DNA of 16,738 nucleotides from Synergistales bacterium. Lineage in GTDB: Bacteria; Synergistota; Synergistia; Synergistales; Synergistaceae. Shown in pieces: positions 4,644-12,692 of this stretch. The stretch is from the NCBI GenBank assembly GCA_026002695.1, contig BOCB01000035.1:1-16738 (forward strand), written 5' to 3'. The stretch's first letter is position 1. Each line of letters starts with the position of its first letter. The translations under genes were made by a program, and so were the position numbers. The notes under the pieces were generated by a model. The model was not told the origin of the DNA. It saw only the letters and a list, made by a program, of their open reading frames with translations, and ran no database searches.

Positions 4644-6812
4644 GTGTCAAAATTTTTCGCCAGGGTTATGATCATGTTCTTTTTCAGAGTGCGCCTGCGT
4701 ATCGACGGGCTTGCGGATTTTGCGGAGACGCTGAAGGCCGGAGGGCGGGTCGTGATCGCGCCGCACTTCTCGTCGTTCGCCGACCCCGTTTTGTTCGGGC
4801 TCTTTCTTCCGTTCAGGGCTCTCGTCATAGTTCCTCCCGCCGCAGCTCGGACTAAGATATTTTCTTTTTTCAAGAGATTCTTCAATTATAAAATAATCGA
4901 CACAGCCTCGCCGGAGTCGCTGAGGGACCTCGACGCGGTCTGGGACGAAAACTCCCTTATTGTGCTCTTTCCCGAGGAGATGCCCACCACCAACGGCATA
5001 ATGATGAAACTCTCCGACGCGGCGGTATCCGCCATAGCGCGAAGCGGAGCGTTGGTTGCGGGCGCTCGCGCGGCAGGCTCGCAGTTTTCGGTCTTCTCGC
5101 GCATGAAGGGGCGTCTCCCGCTGCGAAGGCGCTGCCGCGTCACGCTGTACTGCGCGCCCCCGCGAAGGATCGAAAGGTCAAAAGGACGAACCGCCGCGCG
5201 CCTCGCGGTCGAGGGCGTTTTAATCGACGCGATGACCGAGGCTGCAATCGACAGGGAGCCGATCTTCGACAGCGTAGCGAGACTGCGCCGCTTCTGGGGG
5301 CCGCGCAGCGTCATGGCCTTCGATCCGGACGGCTTTGCGCCGAATGGCACGGCGACAAATTGGAACGGCTTCGTCACGCGCATATTGGTACTCAAAAAAA
5401 TAGCCGAACTGCATATCGCCCCCGACGCCCGCGCCGGCATAATGCTGCCGAACAGCTCGACAACCCTTGCCGCGATAATAGGTTTCCAGCGCGCCGGAAT
5501 CGAACCGGCCATGATAAATTACTCGATGGGCGGGAGATCCCTCCTCGCCGTCTGCGCGGTCGGCAAAGTAACAAAAATACTGACGTCGAGCCGCTTCGTG
5601 GAGGAGGGCAAGTTCACCGAGCTCGTCGCCGCGCTCGAGCGCGGGGGGATGAAAATCGTATACGCGGAGGACGCGATAGCCGCGCTCTCAGGCGCGGGAA
5701 AATTATCCCGCGCGATAGCCGCGAGATTCGCGCGCCCCGTCTGCCGGAGCGAGGCCGAGGCCGAGAGGGCGGCCGCTGAAACGGCTCTCGTGCTGTTCAC
5801 CTCCGGCTCCGAGGGCGTGCCTAAGTGCGTGGCGCTGTCGCACCTCAACATGCAGGCGAACACCGCGCAGGTGCGCAACGCGCTCGCCTTCGGCACAACT
5901 GACGTCCTGCTCTCGATTATGCCGATGTTCCACTCGTTCGGCCTCTGCGTCGGGGCTTTCATGCCGCTCGCCGCCGGTATGCCCATAGCGTTTTACCCGA
6001 CGCCGCTGCACTACAAAAAAATCCCGCGGTATTCATACGCGACAAAATCCACGGTGATCGTCGGCACAAACACATTCTTGGCCGGCTACGCGAAGAACGC
6101 CGACGAGTTCGACTTCGCCGAGGCGCGTTACGTGATCTGCGGCGGCGACAAGCTCCGCGAGAGCACGTCGTCCGCCTGGATCAGGCGCTTCGGCATACGC
6201 GTCCTCGAAGGTTACGGCGTTACGGAGGCGTCCCCAGTCGTCTCGGTCAACAGGCAGGGAAGCTGCAAACCCGGCTCCATCGGCAAGCCGCTCCCTCTCG
6301 CGCGCGCATCGCTCGCACCCATGGACGGCATCGACATCTCAGAGGGCAGGGGCATCCTCGTGATTAAAGGCCCCAACATAATGAGGGGCTACATACAGGC
6401 CGACGGCTCCATCACGCCGCCGCCCGAGACAGGCTACCCGACGGGCGATATTGTATCAATCGACGGCGAGGGCTACATAACGATAGAGGGGCGCGCGAAG
6501 CGTTTCGCAAAGATAGGCGGCGAGATGGTCTCGCTCGCGGCGATAGAGGAAGCCGTTCAGGAGATATGGCCCGACAACGCTCACGCCGTAGTCAGCGTAC
6601 CCGACGAATCGAGGGGCGAGACAATCATGCTCGTCACCGACCGCCCGCAGCCCGAAAGCGCGGTGCTTCGTTCGGCGCTTGCCGCGAAGGGGCTCTCCGA
6701 GCTCGCCATACCAAAAAAAATAATCTGCGCCGAAACACTGCCGAGGATGGGCGTCGGCAAAACGGACTACCAAGCCGCAACGGCTATTTGTTGTCAGGAA
6801 TCTAAAGGATAA
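4644..6812 (+). CDS. aas: bifunctional Aas: lysophospholipid acyltransferase / acyl-ACP synthetase, acyltransferase motifs altered
   Basis: The product is 722 residues, matching the roughly 719 of E. coli Aas in length and domain order. Aas salvages lysophospholipid: its C-terminal half loads a fatty acid onto ACP using ATP and its N-terminal PlsC-type half transfers it to 2-acyl-lysophosphatidylethanolamine at the inner membrane. The synthetase half is well kept: LFTSGSEGVPKC (384-395), EGYGVTEASPVVSVN (522-536), TGD with Asp602, EGRAKRFAKIGGEMVSL (615-631) and a GVGKTD end with Lys706. The acyltransferase half (1-200) is recognisable, but motif I reads His41-FSSFA-Asp47, an HX5D rather than HX4D, and the FPEGR motif reads FPEEMPTTNG (109-118). 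The start is GTG 4644 with AAGGGGG at 4630-4636. The gene is probably monocistronic, since it ends convergently with the minus-strand block. Confidence 0.88.
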   Translation: MSKFFARVMIMFFFRVRLRIDGLADFAETLKAGGRVVIAPHFSSFADPVLFGLFLPFRALVIVPPAAARTKIFSFFKRFFNYKIIDTASPESLRDLDAVWDENSLIVLFPEEMPTTNGIMMKLSDAAVSAIARSGALVAGARAAGSQFSVFSRMKGRLPLRRRCRVTLYCAPPRRIERSKGRTAARLAVEGVLIDAMTEAAIDREPIFDSVARLRRFWGPRSVMAFDPDGFAPNGTATNWNGFVTRILVLKKIAELHIAPDARAGIMLPNSSTTLAAIIGFQRAGIEPAMINYSMGGRSLLAVCAVGKVTKILTSSRFVEEGKFTELVAALERGGMKIVYAEDAIAALSGAGKLSRAIAARFARPVCRSEAEAERAAAETALVLFTSGSEGVPKCVALSHLNMQANTAQVRNALAFGTTDVLLSIMPMFHSFGLCVGAFMPLAAGMPIAFYPTPLHYKKIPRYSYATKSTVIVGTNTFLAGYAKNADEFDFAEARYVICGGDKLRESTSSAWIRRFGIRVLEGYGVTEASPVVSVNRQGSCKPGSIGKPLPLARASLAPMDGIDISEGRGILVIKGPNIMRGYIQADGSITPPPETGYPTGDIVSIDGEGYITIEGRAKRFAKIGGEMVSLAAIEEAVQEIWPDNAHAVVSVPDESRGETIMLVTDRPQPESAVLRSALAAKGLSELAIPKKIICAETLPRMGVGKTDYQAATAICCQESKG

Positions 6813-6841
6813 CGACTTGCGTTCCTCAAGATGTTATCCTT
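6805..6841. terminator. hairpin between convergent genes
   Basis: AAGGATAAC (6805-6813) and GTTATCCTT (6833-6841) are perfect 9-bp inverses. Inside them CTTG (6816-6819) pairs with CAAG (6827-6830), leaving a 7-nt loop. It overlaps the aas stop codon and separates aas from the converging UPF0210 gene. No clear T-run follows on either strand, so it is a likely but non-classical two-way terminator. Confidence 0.5.
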
Positions 6842-6867
6842 ATGAGCCGGTCTCAGCTTTTCCGCCC

Positions 6868-8226
6868 TCAATTTCTGAAGCTGTGTATCGGAGCCGGGAT
6901 GCGTCCTCCCCTGCGGACGAAGTCCCCGCATTTGAAGTGATTTATCGCCATGACAGGAGCGGAGCCCAGAAGCCCGCCGAACTCCGCCGTATCTCCAACT
7001 TGCTTGCCAACGACCGGTATCACGCGGACGGCTGTCGTCTTGCCGTTTATCATCCCTATCGCCATCTCGTCGAGTATCAGGCCGGCTATCGTGTCGGCGG
7101 ACGTGTCGCCGGGGATCGCAACCATGTCGATGCCCACGGAGCAGACGCACGTTATCGCCTCTAACTTCTCCAAGGTCAGAGCTCCAGCGCGAACGGCCTC
7201 TATCATGCCGTGATCCTCGCTTACCGGAATAAACGCGCCGCTCAGGCCGCCCACGTAGGAGCTCGCCATGACGCCGCCTTTTTTTACATTGTCGTTCAAT
7301 ATCGCTATGGCCGCCGTCGTGCCCGGAGCGCCCGGCTGTTCGAGCCCCATCTCCTGCAAAATTTCCGCTATGCTGTCGCCGATTGCCGGGGTGGGCGCGA
7401 GCGAGAGGTCTATAACGCCGAACGGAACGCCGAGCCTGCGCGAAGCCTCGCGCGCCACGAGCTGGCCGAGGCGCGTTATCTTGAACGCGGTGCGCTTAAC
7501 GGTCTCGCACAGCGTCTCGAAGTCCGCGCCGCGCGCCGCCTCTATGGCCTTCTTCACTACGCCGGGGCCGCTCACGCCGACGTTGATCGCGCAGTCTCCC
7601 TCGCCCGGGCCGTGAAACGCCCCCGCCATGAACGGGTTATCCTCGACGGCGTTGCAGAAGACCACGAACTTCGCGCAGCCGATGGAGTCGCGGTCCTTTG
7701 TCATCATCGCCGCGTCCTTAACTATACGCGCGACAACGTTCACGGCGTCGATGTTTATGCCTGAGCGCGTCGATGCGGCGTTCACTGATGAGCAGACGCG
7801 CTCCGTCTCGGCGAGCGCCTGCGGTATTGAGGCGAGGAGCTTGTGATCCTCCGGCGTCGAACCCTTTTGCACGAGCGCGGAGAAGCCTCCGATAAAGTCG
7901 ACGCCAACCTCACGCGCCGCGCGGTCGAGGGTGCGCGCTATCTCGACGTAGTCCTCACAGCGGCAGCCGGCCGCCGCGATAGCGATGGGCGTCACGGAGA
8001 CGCGCTTGTTTATCACCGGCACACCGTACTCGCGCGATATTTCGTCGCCGACGCGCGAGAGCCTCTCCGCCTTGCGCGTGATTTTGCCGTATATCTTGCC
8101 GCGAAACGCCTTCTCGTCGCTGTCCGCGCAATCAAGGAGGCTTATCCCCATCGTGATCGTGCGCACGTCGAGGTTGGACTCCGAGATCATGCGTATGGTT
8201 TCGCGTACCTCGTCAATGCTTATCAT
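6868..8226 (-). CDS. UPF0210 / PFL family protein (DUF711)
   Basis: The product is 452 residues, the usual length of the UPF0210 (DUF711, 'PFL family') group, whose fold is related to pyruvate formate-lyase/anaerobic ribonucleotide reductase-type barrels. Its reaction is not established. Features readable here include an N-terminal ISESNLDVRTITMGISLLDC, the INKRVSVTPIAI segment, HGPGEGDCAINVGVSGPG, the LAPTPAIGDSIAEI stretch and C-terminal FGGLLGSAPVMAINHF, all matching my memory of this conserved family. It follows the ACT-domain gene by 3 nt, the standard partner arrangement (UPF0237 then UPF0210), which suggests the ACT protein senses a small ligand, perhaps an amino acid, for it. It is the last gene of the recA transcript. 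Start ATG 8226. Confidence 0.9.
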   Translation of the reverse strand: MISIDEVRETIRMISESNLDVRTITMGISLLDCADSDEKAFRGKIYGKITRKAERLSRVGDEISREYGVPVINKRVSVTPIAIAAAGCRCEDYVEIARTLDRAAREVGVDFIGGFSALVQKGSTPEDHKLLASIPQALAETERVCSSVNAASTRSGINIDAVNVVARIVKDAAMMTKDRDSIGCAKFVVFCNAVEDNPFMAGAFHGPGEGDCAINVGVSGPGVVKKAIEAARGADFETLCETVKRTAFKITRLGQLVAREASRRLGVPFGVIDLSLAPTPAIGDSIAEILQEMGLEQPGAPGTTAAIAILNDNVKKGGVMASSYVGGLSGAFIPVSEDHGMIEAVRAGALTLEKLEAITCVCSVGIDMVAIPGDTSADTIAGLILDEMAIGMINGKTTAVRVIPVVGKQVGDTAEFGGLLGSAPVMAINHFKCGDFVRRGGRIPAPIHSFRN

Positions 8227-8229
8227 CCG

Positions 8230-8499
8230 CTATATCCTGTGCATGGCGTTGAATATGTCCTCGTGCTGGAGCTTGACCAAGACGCCGATGTCCCGCCCTA
8301 TCGTCTCGAGCCCGGAGGCCATCATGGCGATAGGCTCCGATGAGTCGCTCAAGTCCACTATCATCATCATATTAAAGTACCCGCCGACGATGGTCTGCGA
8401 TATATCGAGGACGTTGGAGTTCCTCTCCGACAGATACGCGCATATCTTCGCTATTATCCCGACGGAATCCCTGCCGAGCACCGTTACAATACCCTTCAC
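8230..8499 (-). CDS. ACT-domain protein, UPF0237
   Basis: The product is 89 residues and consists of one ACT domain: VTVLGRDSVGIIAKICAYLS, then NVLDISQTIVGGYFNMMMIV, the classic beta-alpha-beta-beta-alpha-beta order with a ligand-binding Gly-rich turn. ACT domains bind amino acids or similar small effectors. The UPF0237 type is also related to the regulatory half of GcvR. The start is GTG at 8499-8497, 3 nt after the recA stop, using GGGGAGG at the end of recA as its binding site (12-nt spacing), so its translation is probably coupled to recA. It sits between recA and the UPF0210 gene. Confidence 0.9.
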   Translation of the reverse strand: MKGIVTVLGRDSVGIIAKICAYLSERNSNVLDISQTIVGGYFNMMMIVDLSDSSEPIAMMASGLETIGRDIGVLVKLQHEDIFNAMHRI

Positions 8500-8502
8500 G
8501 GA

Positions 8503-9666
8503 TTACGCGTCCTCCCCGAACGGAGCGTCCATGTCGAGCTCGATGGCGTCCTCGTCGAGCGCGCTTGCCGCGGAGTCGGGCATAGCGCCGCCGGAGAATA
8601 TCGGATCCTCCTCCTCGGCCTCGTCGCTCTGTATTACGATACCATTCAGCTCGGCAACCTTGGCGAGTACGTCGCGCCTTATCTCCTCCATCAGGTCGGG
8701 ATGCTGGGTGAGCTTCTCAGAGGCGGCCTCCTTTCCCTGAGCGAGCGTCTCGCCTTTGTAGGCTAACCAGGAGCCCTTTTTCTTCAATATGTTCATGTCT
8801 ATGGCCATATCGACGACGGCCATCTCCTTGGGCACGCCCCTGCCGTATATGAGCGTAGTGTGCGCGGTGCGGAACGGCGGCGCCTGTTTGTTCTTCGTAA
8901 CTTTTATTTTGAGCTCGTGACCTATGGCTACATCGCCCTTGCTGAGGGTCTGAGCCCTGCGCACCTCAATGCGGACGGAGCTGTAGAACTTCAGCGCCCT
9001 GCCGCCGGTTGTGGTCTCACTCGGCCCGTTGCTGTAGCCCGTGCTTATCACAGAGCGGAGCTGATTTATGAATATTATCGTAGTGTTGCTCTTGGAGATT
9101 ATCGAGGTAAGCCGCCTCAGCGCGTAGGACATAAGCCTCGCGTGAAGACCGACGCTCTTGTTCGGACCGTCCTCTATCTTGCCGTCTATCTCGGCCTGCG
9201 GGGTGAGCGCGGCGACGGAGTCGACGACTATCAGGTCGACGGCTCCGCTGCGCACGAGCGAGTCTATGATGAAGAAAGCCTGCTCGCCGCTGTCCGGCTG
9301 TGAGATGTACATGTTGGTTATGTCGACGCCTATCGCGGCGGCGAGCCCGGGGTCGAGCGCGTGCTCCGCGTCGATAAACGCCGTAACGCCTCCGCCCTTC
9401 TGCGCCTCGGCTATGACGTGCAGGGCTATCGTCGTCTTGCCCCCGCCCTCCGGTCCGTACAGCTCGACAACGCGCCCCCTCGGTATTCCTCCGATGCCAA
9501 GCGCCACATCGAGCGGCAGTACGCCCGTTGGAATTATCTCGATGTTCATGTTCGTCCTGTCGCCCAGCTTCATTATCGCGCCTTCGCCGAATTTTTGCTT
9601 GATGTCGGTGATGGCTTTATCCAATACCTCTTCTTTAGTGGAAGACTCTTTCTTAGCCTTGGCCAA
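8503..9666 (-). CDS. recA: RecA recombinase
   Basis: The product is 387 residues from the chosen TTG start at 9666. RecA forms filaments on single-stranded DNA, drives strand exchange and triggers LexA-type self-cleavage. Visible motifs are GEGAIMKLGD near the N-terminus, Walker A GPEGGGKTT (normally GPESSGKTT), the IDAEHALDP segment, Walker B-like DLIVVDSVAAL, GLHARLMSYALRRL, and NQLRSVIST, after which the L2 loop leads to ETTTGGRALKFYSSVR. The tail is strongly acidic, as in other RecAs. The TTG is preferred because GAAGGGG (9683-9677) lies 10 nt upstream. An upstream extension to 9747 would translate a hairpin repeat and a poly-T tract, which is implausible. No LexA-type operator is visible upstream. 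The region just before it is a terminator-like structure. ACT and UPF0210 genes follow in the same transcript. Confidence 0.95.
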   Translation of the reverse strand: MAKAKKESSTKEEVLDKAITDIKQKFGEGAIMKLGDRTNMNIEIIPTGVLPLDVALGIGGIPRGRVVELYGPEGGGKTTIALHVIAEAQKGGGVTAFIDAEHALDPGLAAAIGVDITNMYISQPDSGEQAFFIIDSLVRSGAVDLIVVDSVAALTPQAEIDGKIEDGPNKSVGLHARLMSYALRRLTSIISKSNTTIIFINQLRSVISTGYSNGPSETTTGGRALKFYSSVRIEVRRAQTLSKGDVAIGHELKIKVTKNKQAPPFRTAHTTLIYGRGVPKEMAVVDMAIDMNILKKKGSWLAYKGETLAQGKEAASEKLTQHPDLMEEIRRDVLAKVAELNGIVIQSDEAEEEDPIFSGGAMPDSAASALDEDAIELDMDAPFGEDA

Positions 9667-9701
9667 GCTCAACACGCCCCTTCGATTAAAAAAATCAAAA
9701 G

Positions 9702-9736
9702 AAAAAAACCAAACCGTGGGGGCTCCTCGCCCCCAC
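9702..9736 (-). terminator. strong hairpin plus U-tract between pncC and recA
   Basis: Read on the minus strand, an 8-bp GC stem (GTGGGGGC/GCCCCCAC, 9736-9716, 5-nt loop) is followed by GGTTTGG and seven T (9708-9702), with more T-rich sequence after it. This would end the long upstream operon, or act as a barrier in the recA leader, because only about 18 nt separate the T-run from the recA binding site. The stem is one half of the repeat described separately. Confidence 0.8.
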
Positions 9737-9770
9737 GCCCCTCGCAAGGGTTATCACCCTTGACCCTTGT
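9713..9770 (-). repeat. double-hairpin repeat, copy 1
   Basis: In minus-strand order the repeat has GGGTCAAGGG leading into hairpin A (CAAGGG/CCCTTG, 9762-9745, 6-nt loop), then a GC-rich linker, then hairpin B (GTGGGGGC/GCCCCCAC, 9736-9716), ending CGGTTTGG. Copy 2 at 14601-14656 has the same order, orientation and framing bases, but its stems differ in length and still pair. An AAAGAT-rich stretch precedes both. This points to a dispersed structured element. Confidence 0.75.
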
Positions 9771-9779
9771 TCTAAAATC

Positions 9780-9807
9780 TTTATCCTTATTATCGAATAT
9801 TTTCCAA
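9780..9807 (-). promoter_or_regulatory. candidate recA promoter over the pncC 3' end
   Basis: Minus-strand TTGGAA (9807-9802) and GATAAA (9785-9780) are 16 nt apart, each matching four of six consensus bases. A start near 9773 would place the entire double-hairpin repeat in the recA leader. This is weak evidence, offered because there is no room for a promoter between the terminator-like hairpin and the gene. Confidence 0.25.
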
Positions 9808-10320
9808 CTCTTTGAGCAGCAGCAACAGCGCTCTCCTCGCGGCGAGGAGCCTCACCGTGTTCCTCGGCTGTCCGCTGAAAAGGGATTTTACCGCGCGCGC
9901 TTTCCCATCCAAAACGGCGGACGCGAACCAAACTGTCCCCACGGGCTTCTCGTCACTGCCGCCTCCCGGACCCGCTATACCCGTTATACTTACCGCGGCG
10001 CGCGAACCAAATAGCCTTAGCGCTCCGCGCGCCATCTCCGCCGCGCACTCTCCGCTCACCGCTCCGAAATTCCTCAGCGTGTTTTCACTGATGCCGAGAA
10101 TATCCATTTTAGCTTCGTTGCTGTACGTGACAGCCGAGCCGCAAAAGACGTCCGCCGCGCCGGGAATTGAGGTTACAGACGACGCGACAAGCCCCCCCGT
10201 GCAGGACTCGGCAAAGGCGAAGACATGCCCCCGCCGGTCCTTCATCTCAGAACCGATACGAACTGCCCGGAGGGCGTATGACATCACGTCACGCCGTATT
10301 TTCAGTGAAAGTTTTTTCAC
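9790..10320 (-). CDS. pncC: nicotinamide-nucleotide amidase (CinA C-terminal domain only)
   Basis: The product is 176 residues: the CinA C-terminal (PncC) domain without the N-terminal MoaB-like/COG1058 part. The family deamidates nicotinamide mononucleotide to nicotinate mononucleotide, recycling NMN, for example that released by NAD-dependent DNA ligase. The ESCTGGLVASS motif carries the catalytic Ser39. VTYSNEAKMDILGI, GAVSGECAAEMARGA and VSITGIAGPGGGSDEKPVGTVWFA are the other hallmark blocks. Start GTG 10320 overlaps the rimO stop by 4 nt (GTGA), implying translational coupling. An internal ATG at residue 13 is an alternative start. The classical cinA-recA neighbourhood is kept, though here a terminator-like hairpin separates the two. 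Confidence 0.9.
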   Translation of the reverse strand: MKKLSLKIRRDVMSYALRAVRIGSEMKDRRGHVFAFAESCTGGLVASSVTSIPGAADVFCGSAVTYSNEAKMDILGISENTLRNFGAVSGECAAEMARGALRLFGSRAAVSITGIAGPGGGSDEKPVGTVWFASAVLDGKARAVKSLFSGQPRNTVRLLAARRALLLLLKELENIR

Positions 10321-11630
10321 GGCACGTATTCCGCAAGCATATCGTGCTCGAAGACCCCGTTTACGCGTGCGCGTATTCTGTCCCCGGCGCGAACGTCCTT
10401 TGCCCCCTGTATCTCTATCACGCCGTCGACGTCGGGAGCTTCCCTGAACGAGCGCCCCTCGACCGTGCCGTCCGGCAGAACGTCATCCACAACCACGTCT
10501 AACGTCCTCCATAGTAAGGAGCCCTGTCTCATAAGAGATATCTCCCTTTGAGCTGTCATCAGGCGCTCAAGGCGCGCGATCTTCGTCTTTTCCGGCACCT
10601 GTTCGGGCATATCAGCGGCGGCAGTGCCTTCCTCCGGCGAAAACACGAACGCGCCAACCCTGTCTATCCTCGCCGTCCTCAAAAATCGCATGAGCTGCGC
10701 GACGTCCTTCCTGCTCTCTCCCGGAAAGCCCAGCATACATGTGGTGCGCAGGGCAAAGTCGGGCAAAATTTTCCTTGCCGTGAGGAATATATCAAGCAGG
10801 GCATCGGCATCCGAAGGGCGGTTCATAGCCGAAAGTATTTTAGGGCTCGCGTGTTGTATGGGAATATCCAAATACGGGAGAACCTGGCGGCCGGCCGCGA
10901 TTCTCTCCAGGAGAGCTCTCGTAACGCCCTTCGGCTGTAAATAGAGCGGCCTGAGCCATACGTCACGCGGCAGAGAGCATTCCAGCGCGTCGATAAGTTC
11001 AATAAGCCCCTCCTCGCGCCCCCGGTCAGATCCGTAAGCCGTAAGATCCTGAGCGACAAGGCATATCTCAACAGCCCCGTCAGAGACAAGATCCTCGGCC
11101 TCCGCGACGATCTCTTTTATCGGCACGCTGCGCAGTGAGCCGCGTATCGAAGGTATCGCGCAGTACGAACATCTGTTGTCGCAGCCGTCGGAGATTTTGA
11201 GGTATCTCACGTGCCTCATCGAACCTGGGAGCGCCAACCTCCGGGCACACGCCGGAATTGAGCCGCCGCGTCCGGTAACAGCCCTTATAATCGCGTCATA
11301 TTGACCATTCTCTGTGCGGCACCAGCTGTCGACCTCCGGGATGTCGCGGCGGAGAGACTCCTCGCCGTATCTGTTCACGAGGCAGCCGACTACGACGATC
11401 CGTTTGATCGAACCTTTTGCCTTGAGCTCGGCGGCCTCCAATATCTCGCTGATATTTTCAGTAACGGCGGCCTCAATGAAGCCGCACGTATTTATCAGGC
11501 AAACCTCGGCGTCCTCGGGCTCAGGCACAATTTCATAACCGGCCTCGCGCAGAAGCGCGGCCATTTTTTCGCTGTCCGCGGTGTTTTTGGAGCATCCTAA
11601 TGAGAGACAGTATACTGTGTGTTCCTTCAT
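10317..11630 (-). CDS. rimO: ribosomal protein uS12 (S12) methylthiotransferase RimO
   Basis: The product is 437 residues, a normal length. RimO is a radical-SAM enzyme that adds a methylthio group to an aspartate of ribosomal protein S12. The N-terminal UPF0004 domain has Cys13 (LGCSKN), Cys49 (NTCGF) and Cys83 (VGCLV) for the auxiliary iron-sulfur cluster. The radical-SAM triad is Cys150, Cys154 and Cys157 (DGCDNRCSYCAIP). The C-terminal TRAM domain covers about 375-437. LGCSKN, IPSIRG and the linear DIPIQHAS segment are typical of RimO rather than MiaB. Start ATG 11630 is 6 nt after the RodZ-like stop, and the gene end overlaps pncC by 4 nt. Confidence 0.95.
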   Translation of the reverse strand: MKEHTVYCLSLGCSKNTADSEKMAALLREAGYEIVPEPEDAEVCLINTCGFIEAAVTENISEILEAAELKAKGSIKRIVVVGCLVNRYGEESLRRDIPEVDSWCRTENGQYDAIIRAVTGRGGSIPACARRLALPGSMRHVRYLKISDGCDNRCSYCAIPSIRGSLRSVPIKEIVAEAEDLVSDGAVEICLVAQDLTAYGSDRGREEGLIELIDALECSLPRDVWLRPLYLQPKGVTRALLERIAAGRQVLPYLDIPIQHASPKILSAMNRPSDADALLDIFLTARKILPDFALRTTCMLGFPGESRKDVAQLMRFLRTARIDRVGAFVFSPEEGTAAADMPEQVPEKTKIARLERLMTAQREISLMRQGSLLWRTLDVVVDDVLPDGTVEGRSFREAPDVDGVIEIQGAKDVRAGDRIRARVNGVFEHDMLAEYVP

Positions 11631-11636
11631 GGAAGT

Positions 11637-12692
11637 TTACCTTACCGCGTCAGATGACGCCGCCGCGAAGTGCGCTGAGTTTCCGGAGAGCAGCGTCACT
11701 TTCCCGTCAGGGTGAAATATCATTTTGAGAGGCGAGTCATTATCGCCTATTCTCTCGTATTTCTTGCCATACCATGTTACATTTGCGGCGTTGCCGACGC
11801 TGAACGTTACTTCGGTATCGCCGGTAACATCATAAGAGCGCATAGCCCCGGGGCGCAGATGCCTCCGAGTGATGCTGCGCCCGCCGCGCCTCACGTTCAG
11901 CCTGTTGTTGACGCCGGTTATGTCTATCACGAGCGTTTGGAGCGGAATCTCTGTCGCCTCGAAATTAAGGGAGGGAGGCCCCGCCCTTCCGGAAGCGTTG
12001 TCCATCCAGGACAAGTCTATCCTCGCGGACGCCTCGCCGGATATTGGCGGCACGGGGACCGCATCGGCGGATACTTGAGCAATCGATCGGCTGATGAGAG
12101 GCGGGGCGGTGTTCGGCAAACCGGCATCCTCGCTCGCGATCTGCTGTGAAACAGGTTCCTCCGACACCGCCGCAACAGCTTCCTCCTTTATCCGCAGCGG
12201 AAAGATGTCGCCTATGCTCTTATCGGTGATCTGCTGCTTCCAAAGCAAAAACACGGCAAGCAGGAGCGCCGCGAAAAGAGGGACATACACCCATATCATT
12301 GAAGAACGCCTGAAAATCGGAGTCGGCGGCTGAGTTATTATTACCTGCTCCTCTTCGCGGCCGCTCGACGGGGCCATACTATCTCCCACCGGCAAAATAT
12401 CCGCGTACTTGCGCCACACGTCGTCCGCCATGAGATACTCGCAGTAATTTTTTACAAGACCTCTCACGTAGACGGGAGCAGCAGCCTCGTGCACCCTTCC
12501 CTCTTCTATTGCCAGCAATATATTCGGCCTAACGCGGGTGGCGGCGGCCACTTCGTCATAAGAAAGCCCCTGCGCTGTCCTAATTTCCCTCAGCTGTCCG
12601 CCAAGCCTCACTACGCCGGAGCTGTTATCCTCCGGCTCCGGTATATCCTCCCGCATGGGAGGGGCAGCCGGGACTTTCCGTTTCTTCGTCAT
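11637..12692 (-). CDS. RodZ-like membrane protein (HTH + single TM + DUF4115-like domain)
   Basis: The product is 351 residues. A cytoplasmic helix-turn-helix of the HTH_25 type spans about 30-90 (GQLREIRTAQGLSYDEVAAA, then VYVRGLVKNYCEYL). A linker with TQPPTP leads to a single transmembrane segment (132-151). A low-complexity extracytoplasmic linker rich in Ala, Pro and Ser follows, then a beta-rich C-terminal domain (about 248-335) like DUF4115. This is the RodZ architecture; RodZ links the MreB cytoskeleton to the cell-wall elongation machinery. Whether this one serves that role or a divergent one is not shown. The start ATG shares one base with the rpe stop (TAATG), so translation is coupled, and rimO follows after 6 nt. 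Confidence 0.85.
   Translation of the reverse strand: MTKKRKVPAAPPMREDIPEPEDNSSGVVRLGGQLREIRTAQGLSYDEVAAATRVRPNILLAIEEGRVHEAAAPVYVRGLVKNYCEYLMADDVWRKYADILPVGDSMAPSSGREEEQVIITQPPTPIFRRSSMIWVYVPLFAALLLAVFLLWKQQITDKSIGDIFPLRIKEEAVAAVSEEPVSQQIASEDAGLPNTAPPLISRSIAQVSADAVPVPPISGEASARIDLSWMDNASGRAGPPSLNFEATEIPLQTLVIDITGVNNRLNVRRGGRSITRRHLRPGAMRSYDVTGDTEVTFSVGNAANVTWYGKKYERIGDNDSPLKMIFHPDGKVTLLSGNSAHFAAASSDAVR

Noticed and set aside
6868..9666. recA-ACT-UPF0210 cluster as a new defence system
   Set aside because: All three are conserved housekeeping families, and the UPF0237-UPF0210 pair is widespread. Nothing here suggests a defence role.
9667..9747. An upstream extension of recA starting MRGAWGRG
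   Set aside because: It would translate the GC hairpin and poly-T tract of the repeat. The TTG at 9666 has a good binding site and gives the normal RecA N-terminus.
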